Source of the DNA: CAZAZQ01 sp964489705
Lineage (GTDB): Bacteria; Zixibacteria; MSB-5A5; GN15; FEB-12
DNA length: 64,000 nt
Direction: 5' to 3'
Assembly (NCBI GenBank): GCA_964489705.1
Contig: CAZAZQ010000014.1
Coordinates: forward strand, 1-64,000
Each line of letters opens with the position of its first letter. The first letter of the stretch is position 1. Below the pieces are notes generated by a model, which searched no databases, was not told where the DNA came from, and was given only the letters and a program-made list of their open reading frames with translations. Positions 53,901 through 62,048 of this stretch are shown here, piece after piece. The position numbers and the translations under genes were made by a program.

Positions 53901-56491
53901 GTCGTCACGTTAAAATTCGTCCCGCTGATTTCCAATGGCACACAGACGTTACCGGGCTGACAGATATTTTCCGCCAGCGGTTCGGAGGGACAAGAAATAC
54001 TCACGTAATCGCCGGTCGTCACCTGCACGCACACCTCAGCGGTATCCGCCAAGCCGCACTCGTCGGTCGCTATCAATTCGATACAATACTGCCCCGCCGT
54101 ATCCGGCGTAAAGCAGAGCTGACCGTACTGGGAATCATAATAGCCGAAGGAGGTGCTGATATTAACAATGTTATCGTCGACATCGCTCACCGTCACCGGC
54201 AAACAGACCTGCTGAGGTTCACACATCATAAGAAGGGTGTCTCCCACGTCGGCGGAAATCTCCGGTGGACTGTTTTGCACCACCGTGATGAGCATCTCAT
54301 CGGAGTCAACGGCATCACAGGAATCCGTGGCGGTTACCTGCACCGTGTATACTCCCGGCGTATCCGCCGTAAAGCAAATCCGGTTGGTAACGGGGTTGTA
54401 GTCACCGCCGGTGACGACAATATCCATGAGATTGTTATCAATATCGCTGATGCCGACCGGCACACAAACGTCCACGCTGTCGCATGTCGGCACCGTCATA
54501 TCCGGCGGAAGAATGACCAGCGGATCCGAATTGCACTCGATGTTGACGACAAATTCACAGGTGAAGGTATTACACGGTGTCGAAACGCTTACCTGAATAT
54601 GGTTGCTATTGGAACATTCCGACCAGAAACATATCGACTCCGTTTCGGCGTCATACCACGCATTGATACCGGTGACCTCTACCTCGGCGCCTTCCGGAAT
54701 CCCTTCGATAGGCAGGCAGAAGGTGTCAACCCATTGGCAGGTGAAAATGGTGGTATCGCTGGGACAGTCTATGCTGATGCCTTGGTCGGTAAGCACCGTC
54801 ACCAAGGCGGTATCCGCCGTGATATGGTCACAACTGTCAACCGCCGTCACAATCAGTTCGTACTGCCCGCTGTCATAAGGAACAAAACAAACGATGCCGT
54901 CGGCATACTCGGCATTGAGATTTGTCGAAACGGAAACGATATCGTTATCTGCATCAGAGACATTGACATCCAAGCAAATTTTTTCCGGGCGACATAAATA
55001 GAGGGTGGTATCATTCAATCCGCTTACCACCGGCGGGCTGGAAAGATCGACGGTTATATTAACGGTATCCGATGCCGACAAATCGCACGAATCGGTCACA
55101 GTGACGATTAAAGAATACATGCCCGCCGTATCCGGCGTAAAGCAGAGCTGACCGGTGTTTTCGTCGTAGACGCCGAAATTGGACGTCAGCGACTTGAACA
55201 TATCAATCGTCTCAACCCCAACGCAAACTTCCGTCGGTTCGCATTGCGAAACGGAAAAATCTTCACCCAGATTCACCGTCGGCGGAGCTCCGCCGCTTGC
55301 CGTCACCACGACAGTGTCGCTGACCGTCTGCTCACACTCATCCGTCGCGGTCAAAATAACTTCGTAGACACCCGCCGTATCGATAGTAAAGCATACCTGA
55401 CCGGTCAAGCTGTCATAGGTGCCAAGGTTCGAATAAACCATTGTAAGGTTATCGTCGCTTACTGCGGCGTCGAGGCACACCTCCGTCTCTCCGCAGACAA
55501 AGAGTGAGAAATCTTCTCCCATACTGACCGTCGGCATCCCGTTCATCGTGACGGTGACTACCGCCGTATCGGAAGCCGTAGCGCCGCAGGAGTCGACGGC
55601 GGTCATAATAATCTCGTAGCTCCCCACCGTATCGGCTTCGAAGCAAACCAGATTGGAACTTTCGTCGTAGGTGCCGTAATTGACGCTGACTTCCAGCGGC
55701 TCGAAATCAGGATCATCGGCATACGCGGTAATACAGACCGTTTCCGGCTGGCACAAAGCAAGCGAGAAATCGTCCGCCAAAGTCACATAGGGATGAGAAT
55801 TTATTGTTATCGACACCGGGACGGTACAGGTGTCGGCATGACCGCAATCGTCCACCGCTTCAATGACGACCTCCGTCTCGGTCGTCTGGGTGGCAACAAT
55901 GGAAACCGTCTGGCTGTCGATGGCGGCATTTTCGGAAAGAACCGTAAACGTCAGAGGACCGTCCTCCGGATCGGAAGCCTCGATGTCGAAACGGAAAGTA
56001 TCCGGCTCACAGGAGAAAAAGACTTGCGCCTCCGGGCAGGAAATCACCGGTGGCTGATTCATAATCACGGTTATTCGAATCGAATCCTGCGGACAACAAG
56101 AAAGCGCCGAGGTGGTATCTCCTTCGACTGCGACGGTATAACGAAACAGATATGTCGCCGAATCGACATTTTCCGGAGCAAAACAGGTCTGACCGGACGT
56201 ATCGGTCAATCTCTCAAACGCCCCGGGGCCTTCTACCTGAACGATATCCAAGGCATTTCCCATGGCGTTGAGCGCTATCACGTCAAAACATACCTCTTGC
56301 GAATCACAAAGGTAAATCGTCGAATCATAACTGAGTATTTGGAGAGGAGGGCAGGCTATGTTTTCACCGGTTCCGTCGGAATATACTCCTTCATTGGTCG
56401 CCGTCTGAGCACCCGAGGCTGCCTCAGCGAAAGGGCTAAGCAAGAAAACGCCAAGGAACAGCATCAACCTATAGACAGGTAATCGTTTCAT
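50996..56491 (-). CDS. Giant modular surface protein: Cys-rich repeats, cohesin-like, dockerin-like and sorting domains
   Basis: 1831 residues from ATG 56491 (GGAGGAAAG before it). The signal peptide is MKRLPVYRLMLFLGVFLLSP, ending near FAEA. Roughly residues 45-1300 hold about 15 units of 80-85 residues with the pattern CxPxxVC…(V/L)CFxxDTxGxY…DxCG…V, likely disulphide-stabilised Ig-like modules. A cohesin-like beta domain follows (PIGGFNLFMTYDPSVLAF). Then come two dockerin-like loops (RGDINLNGIAYEISDAVVFT and ATDINADGLTLTVGDLVYLI), another beta domain, and a C-terminal sorting/FlgD-Ig-like module (HQNYPNPFNPSTTISFTLP … SGVYLYRLKA … KMVLLK). It is probably secreted and held at the cell surface. 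Confidence 0.88.
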   Translation of the reverse strand: MKRLPVYRLMLFLGVFLLSPFAEAASGAQTATNEGVYSDGTGENIACPPLQILSYDSTIYLCDSQEVCFDVIALNAMGNALDIVQVEGPGAFERLTDTSGQTCFAPENVDSATYLFRYTVAVEGDTTSALSCCPQDSIRITVIMNQPPVISCPEAQVFFSCEPDTFRFDIEASDPEDGPLTFTVLSENAAIDSQTVSIVATQTTETEVVIEAVDDCGHADTCTVPVSITINSHPYVTLADDFSLALCQPETVCITAYADDPDFEPLEVSVNYGTYDESSNLVCFEADTVGSYEIIMTAVDSCGATASDTAVVTVTMNGMPTVSMGEDFSLFVCGETEVCLDAAVSDDNLTMVYSNLGTYDSLTGQVCFTIDTAGVYEVILTATDECEQTVSDTVVVTASGGAPPTVNLGEDFSVSQCEPTEVCVGVETIDMFKSLTSNFGVYDENTGQLCFTPDTAGMYSLIVTVTDSCDLSASDTVNITVDLSSPPVVSGLNDTTLYLCRPEKICLDVNVSDADNDIVSVSTNLNAEYADGIVCFVPYDSGQYELIVTAVDSCDHITADTALVTVLTDQGISIDCPSDTTIFTCQWVDTFCLPIEGIPEGAEVEVTGINAWYDAETESICFWSECSNSNHIQVSVSTPCNTFTCEFVVNIECNSDPLVILPPDMTVPTCDSVDVCVPVGISDIDNNLMDIVVTGGDYNPVTNRICFTADTPGVYTVQVTATDSCDAVDSDEMLITVVQNSPPEISADVGDTLLMMCEPQQVCLPVTVSDVDDNIVNISTSFGYYDSQYGQLCFTPDTAGQYCIELIATDECGLADTAEVCVQVTTGDYVSISCPSEPLAENICQPGNVCVPLEISGTNFNVTTNFGTWENNTLCFTADTSGTYRVEVIGDAACNSDTCLVTVNVDIAEAVAITCPNDTTIEVCEADTLCFEYTVSPSAATVNVTAPAFLSDGMVCVPVLSGGEQVITMIAASDCGADTCSFTVTTNFNSPPVVTAQDTSVTVCEVEEICVPFAVQDADNNIAEITTSLGAIRDTMVCFTPPDFGTYDIILTATDDCGAVGADTVRVAVNSGGAAKIFCPQNTPQFMLCEPDTVCTMVAITPGDAEVTILPEGSYNYATNEVCLYAETSGVKNITIIAASPCGADTCELTIDINMAVPPVITSPGQIDTLLCLAEPITFCFPVEITGDVSDVTVLPDGSYADGQVCVPVDEGGTYEIEIIAANECSADTAYTTLTVREDQMLTLTVPEFQTFERCADDTDQICIDGIFADDVESPVLLQMTCGAGELSLVSLDSGEVCFLPDTFGVYQFCIEATDGCHTITDTFSVEVREKEDCDVCVRLTIDGGECTVVGVYQEVKLMIETNDPIGGFNLFMTYDPSVLAFGAATIDGTAIDGWEYFFYHLDSELPGLLQLVGLAETNNGAQHPPDSTLTPNGVLVRMQFLISNDQNLGGLFLPLNFLWRQCGDNSFSDPSGYDLYMDLRIYGIEGQLLWDEEDDVNFPESSRPVGMGTPDDCLGGGGDGKPGPMRCIEFINGGICVIPPESIDARGDINLNGIAYEISDAVVFTNYFIYGLGAFRINVDGQIAATDINADGLTLTVGDLVYLIRIIIGDADPVPKVVPYDKPVTLQTVMTPERTMVLNTEAVSTIGAAYFIYRVDSSLELGEPRLGVGAQDMDLMWSRDGDELRILVYNIGTHYIPAGANRLVEIPYSGSGHLTLVHSEIVDYQGRPYSVVQKTTELPEAFTLHQNYPNPFNPSTTISFTLPHACEWQLEIYNITGNIVRRYTGADDAGSVSVVWDGRSDTGRPVASGVYLYRLKAADYSATRKMVLLK

Positions 56492-56942
56492 CTTTCCTCC
56501 AAAAATGGATATGTAACTCTTTTTATATAAAGGAGTCCTTGTATGACCCAAATAAGTTGACAAGTATGTAGAATTCGGCCCTTCCGGCCCGTTTTTGGCG
56601 TAGAATATGCCTTTTTCAAGCCACCTACCAGATTTGTAATTAATGAGCAGTAAGCTGCTGCAGTACTATGGTTGTTTACAATATCAATCAAAATATACGT
56701 CTCCACCCAAAAAAGTCAAGACCTAAAATATCAGATTTCTACAATGCAAGAACCGCGCCAAACCGGCAAGCAGCTAAAATTCAAGGAGATAAAGATTCTT
56801 TTCCACGGACTTTGCATTTAATTGTCTATTATATGAAGTGGAATTTTCAAAATGTGTCGTATATTACCGGGGAAGCAGCCGAAAAAGGTTTTCGAGACAT
56901 ACAGAGAAGTTGATATACTCCCGAAAAATCCGGAGGACAGTT
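56492..56942. other. Divergent intergenic region between two surface-protein genes
   Basis: About 450 bases, AT-rich, without a credible gene. On the minus strand TTGGGT…TATATA just before the giant gene is promoter-like (spacer about 16). On the plus strand the ribosome site GGAGG (56932-56936) lies six bases before GTG 56943. The in-frame ATG at 56838 gives an N-terminus without a signal peptide and is rejected. Confidence 0.5.
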
Positions 56943-59900
56943 GTGGCAAAAGCACCGAACAAGCTTATTTTTATCTTTTTTCTGCTCATCTTGTTTTCTC
57001 CTTTCCCAAGCGCAAATTCTGCCGTTCCTCTCCGCCTCTCCCCTCCTTCTAACAACCAGCCGTTTCATCAAAACAACTGGCGAGCCGACCTTCAAGGGGA
57101 AGACGGGGTTCCTCCTTACTACCTGAGTCATTTGCCCAAAGACCTCGTGGTAAATAGTACCTCAAAGTACGCCGGAACCGTCCGTGGGTTTGGAGGAATG
57201 AGAAATAGCTTTCATACCCCCGGCTTCGAATTCCCCCTCGGCTCCCAGACAGACTACCTGTATACTCTGGATTTATGGATAGGAGGAGTGATTGACAATG
57301 ATACGCTCGTTTCGGCAACCTATACGTACGACATAACCGACGGCGTTCTTACTCATTACGGAAAAGAATTTTATCCTCCGAATGATCCGGTCAGTTTCAG
57401 AAGCATCATGCCGATGTACATCGGAGAAGGGCGGGGATACCGGACTTTCTACGTCGATACTTTTACTGCCGACGTTCTTGACTTGAATCGGGACTACTGG
57501 GGCAATCGCCCTCATCAACCATTATATATATCCGTCGTTCAAAAATCATACAGTTATGATGTCAACCCGTATCGAAATATTCTTCTTCTCGATTTTATTG
57601 TCACCAACATCGGAACCGACACCATTCACCATGCCTACGTCGGTGTTTACGTCGACGCTGACGCTTGCGCGGAAGGGGATACCAGCGGCAGGTGTTATTA
57701 CGACGATCTCACCGGTTCTTTCCGCGACATTCATACGGCATACCTTATCGATAATGACGGCAATCCTCAAAGCGGGCTGTTTTTGGACTCCCTCTGCGTT
57801 CTTGACGGCATCGCTTGTCGACCTGTTGCCGTCTATCCGCCCGTCACCGACACCGCATATAACTGGTGGCTTTGGAGCTACACCTACCAGACGGATTTCG
57901 GTCCTCGTTTGAAAGGGACACCGGAAGACCCTTTTCGGGATTTCGGTACCGGCGGAATCGGCACACCCTGCGGCGACGTCAACAAATACTACCTTCTCCG
58001 TCACAAAGAATGGGACTACGATCAACTTGCTATCCCTACGATAGCCGCTACCGACACTGCCTGGCTGCCACCGGATACTTCATGGGAGTATGCCGCTCAC
58101 GGTGAAGATGCCCGTTTTCTGCTTTCCGTCGGACCGCTGGAATTGCCGCCGGGAAAGTCGGCTCGCTCGCTGTTTGCCATTTTCGGAGCCGACCTCGTGC
58201 ATGTCGACCCGGACAACCAAGCCAACCTCTTTGAAGGGAATTATCAACGGTTCTATGATAACCTTCAATTCGATATCCTCCGGCAAACGGCGGAAGATGC
58301 GCGTGCTTTTGCCGATGAAATGCTTGACCCGACCCGTCCCCCCACCGGACTGGAAATTGTCCGAAGCACCGACGACAGCGTTCTCATTCGCTGGGATCCT
58401 TATGTATTCCCCGAGGTCATAGGTTATAACTTGTATCTGGCACCGGTCCCGGACTCGCTTCTCATCGGACCTGAAGTTGTCCTTCCCATTACCGTCCCCC
58501 TTGCCGTGGAAGGAGCCCCTACTTTTATCCCCGCCGACTCGAGCCGCTATCTCATCACCGGACTCGAACCAGGACAACTGTACTTTGCCGCTCTCACCCA
58601 CGTCACCTCGACCGGCGAAGGTGAGCTCTCCGTACCCCTCACTGTCGGGTACGGCAATCACGAAAATGCTCCTCATATGAAAGACTTTACTTTTTATCGC
58701 GACGGCGACAGCATCGCTACTCTCACCTGGACGGCACCGCCGAATACGGACGTCGAGTACTACCGAATCTATAAAACGACCGATACCTCCGTGATTGCCG
58801 ACCGATATTACCCTTTCCTTACCTCCGACACGGCAGCGATTCCTTTTGCTCCGAAAAGATGTCGAGAATTCAACGGCGAAATCTACTGCTACTACGAAAT
58901 AGAAGCTTATGACTCCACTTCGTCGGATATCACCACCTACCGGGACACCACTATCACCGAAGGAGCCTTCTACTGGGTGGCGGCAGTCGATAAAAGCGGC
59001 TATCCTTCCCGATTTTCTAATATCACCACCCTGGAAAAAACCATCGAACCGAGCAGGGATATCCTGGTTATCCTCGGCACCATTCCCACTTCGCAAAACG
59101 ACTACGTGGTGCACGACTCTTTGCTGGATTTTTATCGACGCCTCCTCGACGGCTACGACTACGATTTGTACCACTGGTTCGACACGAACAACATTAGTCA
59201 CTGTACCCTAGACGTCTGTACCGACTGGTATGATTTGGCGAATTACCGGCTTATTATTGTCGAAGAATTCCCTTCTCCACAGATTCTGACGACCGACCTC
59301 GAAACTTCCCACAAACTTTTCACCAAAGTTCTCAACTCAGGACGCGAATTTGTTTACTTCGGCACTCTTCCGAACGGCTATAAGCTCTACCCTCCCTCAA
59401 ACATAGACACCATCAGCTACGGCTCCGAATCGTTCGAACGACGCTACCTCGCCATCGAGCAAACTCTTCTGAAAAGCTGGGGAAATAACTACGCTACCAT
59501 CGGCGCCATTGACAGCCTCGCCGGTTTTAACGGCGCCGTCCCGGTCTTCGACAGCCTTCCTTTTCTCCCTCTCGACACCGTCAATAACCGCCTGAAATCG
59601 ATGATTCAACAACTGTTTAACATCGAGGGGTATCTTCCTTTAACCGGCGTTTTTTCTCCGAGTGTCGAGGCTCAAGTTCTCTACACGTACGCTTCCCTTT
59701 TCCCGAGCTCGTCGGAATTTCAAGGCAAACCGTGCGGCCTTTTATGCGAAAGGAACGGTGTGCCTGCCTACACCTTCTCTTTCCATCTATGGGCTATCGA
59801 AGAAACCGCCGCCCGGCAACTCATCGATTACATCATCGCCCATCGCCCGACGGGCGTGCCGTCCGATTCGAGTTTACTGCCTCGCAGCGCTCTTCTTTAT

Positions 59901-60161
59901 CAAAATTATCCCAATCCTTTCAACAACGGCACACGCCTCTCTTTTGAACTGCCCCGTGCTTGTCAGGTCACACTGGAAATTTATAATATCCTGGGGCAAA
60001 AAGTTGCCGCCTTGCTCGACAAAAAACTTCCTGCCGGAAAGCATACCGTTTTCTGGAACGGTACCGACGCTTCGGGGAAAAGCGTAGCCTCCGGGGTATA
60101 CTTTTACCGTCTCCAAGCCGGAGAAAAGAGACTTTCCAAGAAAATGATGCTTCTCAAATGA
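56943..60161 (+). CDS. Exported protein with FN3 domains and C-terminal sorting module
   Basis: 1072 residues from GTG 56943, giving a good signal peptide (VAKAPNKLIFIFFLLILFSP, ending near ANSA). The first ~450 residues form an unnamed beta-rich domain with pairs such as FHTPGFEFPLGSQTDYLYTL. Two fibronectin type III domains follow (start RPPTGLEIVRSTDDSVLIRW; then APHMKDFTFYRDGDSIATLT). Next is a Rossmann-like domain (ILVILGTIPTSQ… LIIVEEFPSPQ… FVYFGTLPNG). The end is a sorting module (YQNYPNPFNNGTRLSFELPR … KMMLLK) like that of the giant protein. Cys are few. Function unknown, probably surface located. Confidence 0.85.
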   Translation: MAKAPNKLIFIFFLLILFSPFPSANSAVPLRLSPPSNNQPFHQNNWRADLQGEDGVPPYYLSHLPKDLVVNSTSKYAGTVRGFGGMRNSFHTPGFEFPLGSQTDYLYTLDLWIGGVIDNDTLVSATYTYDITDGVLTHYGKEFYPPNDPVSFRSIMPMYIGEGRGYRTFYVDTFTADVLDLNRDYWGNRPHQPLYISVVQKSYSYDVNPYRNILLLDFIVTNIGTDTIHHAYVGVYVDADACAEGDTSGRCYYDDLTGSFRDIHTAYLIDNDGNPQSGLFLDSLCVLDGIACRPVAVYPPVTDTAYNWWLWSYTYQTDFGPRLKGTPEDPFRDFGTGGIGTPCGDVNKYYLLRHKEWDYDQLAIPTIAATDTAWLPPDTSWEYAAHGEDARFLLSVGPLELPPGKSARSLFAIFGADLVHVDPDNQANLFEGNYQRFYDNLQFDILRQTAEDARAFADEMLDPTRPPTGLEIVRSTDDSVLIRWDPYVFPEVIGYNLYLAPVPDSLLIGPEVVLPITVPLAVEGAPTFIPADSSRYLITGLEPGQLYFAALTHVTSTGEGELSVPLTVGYGNHENAPHMKDFTFYRDGDSIATLTWTAPPNTDVEYYRIYKTTDTSVIADRYYPFLTSDTAAIPFAPKRCREFNGEIYCYYEIEAYDSTSSDITTYRDTTITEGAFYWVAAVDKSGYPSRFSNITTLEKTIEPSRDILVILGTIPTSQNDYVVHDSLLDFYRRLLDGYDYDLYHWFDTNNISHCTLDVCTDWYDLANYRLIIVEEFPSPQILTTDLETSHKLFTKVLNSGREFVYFGTLPNGYKLYPPSNIDTISYGSESFERRYLAIEQTLLKSWGNNYATIGAIDSLAGFNGAVPVFDSLPFLPLDTVNNRLKSMIQQLFNIEGYLPLTGVFSPSVEAQVLYTYASLFPSSSEFQGKPCGLLCERNGVPAYTFSFHLWAIEETAARQLIDYIIAHRPTGVPSDSSLLPRSALLYQNYPNPFNNGTRLSFELPRACQVTLEIYNILGQKVAALLDKKLPAGKHTVFWNGTDASGKSVASGVYFYRLQAGEKRLSKKMMLLK

Positions 60162-60301
60162 AAAAAATGTATTATATTATCTGACGTACAGGGAAGTAAG
60201 TTCAACGGAAAACGGTAGTGGGCACGGTTTTTGAATACTCTCCATAAAGGAGTTTGCCAAAGAAATAAGAGAACACCTCGTACCTACCGGTGAGAGCAGA
60301 A

Positions 60302-61756
60302 ATGAAAATTATCGCCACCATCGCCCTGTTGCTGGTTCTGGTCGCTCCCACTTTTACTGAGGAGATACCGAGAGCCTTCGACCCCAGCCGTCTTCGAGCC
60401 GACAACGCCCCGACCTGGCTCGACATCAAGCTCCCCCTTTCCCATCTGCAACCGGGCGATACAAATAGCGAGGGACTTCAGCTCGACCAATGGAGCATTA
60501 TACATCCCTCGGTGGTCTATTTCCCCGACGGGTTTGCCGGTTATCGCTACTGGTTTGTCGGCACGCCGTTCAATCAGGGACCTCACTATGAAAACCCCTG
60601 CCTCTACGTCAGCAACGACAACGTCAACTGGAGCGAAGTTATCGTCGGCGATGACACACTCCACAATCCTATTTTTTCCTGCACCGATTTCGGCGTTTCC
60701 TACCTCTCCGACTGCGAGCTTTTCGTGACTCCTTCCAATGAACTGTGGCTCTTTTTCCGCGCCAAGAAGAAAGTATCGGATACCGGACCCGACACCAATT
60801 TCATTTTCGGCGCTTATACCACCAACGGCATCGACTGGCAGGGCAAGAATAAAGCAACCTCCCCTCTCAGCATTGTCGATACCATCATCGGACCGGTGAC
60901 AAGCTCCGACTGTCTGAGTAATCACAATGATAACCTTCGTGAAGCGCAGGGCTTCGACCTGATGTCCCCGGCAGTAGCCGTCACCCCCGACGGACGTTAT
61001 CGCATGTGGACAGTCGAGAAAAGTATCTCCCTGAGCGGTTGCACGACTTTCGACACCGTCGTTAATAACGAGCCGAACGTCGTTACTCTCTGGGAGGCGG
61101 ATAATCCCGAAGGTCCGTGGGATACCGTCCAAACCTGCCAATGGTTTACTTCCTCCGGCACCTCCCGGGACATTTGGCATCTTTCCGTCCTGCCGTATGG
61201 GGACAGCGAGTATTTTGCTCTTGCCACCGAGACAAACTTGAACCGAGAAGGCTCGCCGGCATGGCTCCACCTTGCCATGAGCTACAACAACGGCACCACG
61301 TTCGTCACCCGTCGTTTGCCGCTTTTGGAAGCCGCCCGTTGTAACCACTGGGCGGATGAAATCATCTACCGCTCGTGCGGGGTGTGGTTTGAACACAACA
61401 CTTTGGCGGTATTGGGTATTTACTATTCGGGGTACGGAGGGAGAACTGATGATACCTTGGATGAGCGACCTCGCTGGGCAACCGGTTACACCGAGTGTTA
61501 CCTTGAGCCGATTTGCCTCTACCGCGGCAACGTGGACGGCATCATCAGTGATGCGGGAGCGGTCAACATTGCCGACCTGACGGCGCTGGTCGATTACCTT
61601 TTCCGTTGCGGCTCACCTCCTCGCTGCATCGAGGAGGGTAATGTCAATGGCGTATATGGCTACTACGGACCTATCGACATCGCCGATCTCACCTACCTCA
61701 CCAATTACCTCTTCCACAACGGTCCCCCACCCCCTTCGTGCGAGGAGGGAAGTTAA
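60302..61756 (+). CDS. Exported beta-propeller-like protein with dockerin tail
   Basis: 484 residues from ATG 60302; the GTG at 60290 lacks a ribosome site. Signal peptide MKIIATIALLLVLVAPTFTE. The body has repeated blades with W/Y and aspartate-box-like turns (YVSNDNVNWSE, GAYTTNGIDWQGK, AMSYNNGTTFVTR), resembling five-bladed GH43/GH32 or sialidase folds. No catalytic set can be assigned with certainty. The tail has two dockerin-like repeats (NIADLTALVDYLFRCGSPP and DIADLTYLTNYLFHNGPPP), of the type common in this group of bacteria. It could dock on a cohesin, possibly that of the giant protein. Confidence 0.85.
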   Translation: MKIIATIALLLVLVAPTFTEEIPRAFDPSRLRADNAPTWLDIKLPLSHLQPGDTNSEGLQLDQWSIIHPSVVYFPDGFAGYRYWFVGTPFNQGPHYENPCLYVSNDNVNWSEVIVGDDTLHNPIFSCTDFGVSYLSDCELFVTPSNELWLFFRAKKKVSDTGPDTNFIFGAYTTNGIDWQGKNKATSPLSIVDTIIGPVTSSDCLSNHNDNLREAQGFDLMSPAVAVTPDGRYRMWTVEKSISLSGCTTFDTVVNNEPNVVTLWEADNPEGPWDTVQTCQWFTSSGTSRDIWHLSVLPYGDSEYFALATETNLNREGSPAWLHLAMSYNNGTTFVTRRLPLLEAARCNHWADEIIYRSCGVWFEHNTLAVLGIYYSGYGGRTDDTLDERPRWATGYTECYLEPICLYRGNVDGIISDAGAVNIADLTALVDYLFRCGSPPRCIEEGNVNGVYGYYGPIDIADLTYLTNYLFHNGPPPPSCEEGS

Positions 61757-61764
61757 GAAAGGCA

Positions 61765-61853
61765 GAACCGTTCCGGATCTTCCCTACGGGTTTTGCCCCC
61801 CCGCAAGCAGTGGAACATCCCAAAAGTAGGGAAGGTCTCGAGAGAGACCTGCC
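61765..61853. repeat. Composite palindromic repeat, inverted copy
   Basis: On the minus strand the order is GGCAGGTCTCTCTCGAGACC, CTACTTTTGGGATGTTCCAC, GCTTGCGGGGGG and CGTAGGGAAGATCCGGAA, then CGGTTCTGCC. It matches the element at 366-505 module by module, with mutations in the CCCACCGC stem. It fills most of the gap between the dockerin protein and valS. Confidence 0.7.
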
Positions 61854-61962
61854 AAAAGTTGAGAAAACAGCAGGTCCGCCCCAGACCGTACCTAAAACTT
61901 GTTGCAATTAGACTCTGACAGAAGGAAAGAATGGCACGTTCGTGCCAGACGTGCCCAAACGA

Positions 61963-61987
61963 AACCTTGACTCTTAAGACGGTATCT
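61963..61987 (+). repeat. IS110-type end fragment, copy C
   Basis: AACCTTGACTCTTAAGACGG followed by TATCT is the exact reverse complement of 15750-15774, the last codons (NLDS, stop) and right flank of the IS110-type element. A short inverted repeat GGCACG-TT-CGTGCC lies just before it at about 61933-61946. No transposase is left. Confidence 0.55.
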
Positions 61988-62048
61988 ACTACTACTTTTT
62001 CTCGGCGTAATAAGATAACCTTGAGGTTCCAAGTCTACCCCTACCAGG

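Noticed and set aside
51000..56350. Possible CRISPR or tandem DNA repeats
   Set aside because: The periodicity is at the protein level (80-85 residues); DNA units differ too much and have no constant spacers.
56838..56942. ATG 56838 as start of the FN3 surface protein
   Set aside because: It puts about 35 basic residues before the signal peptide, while GTG 56943 has GGAGG at ideal spacing.
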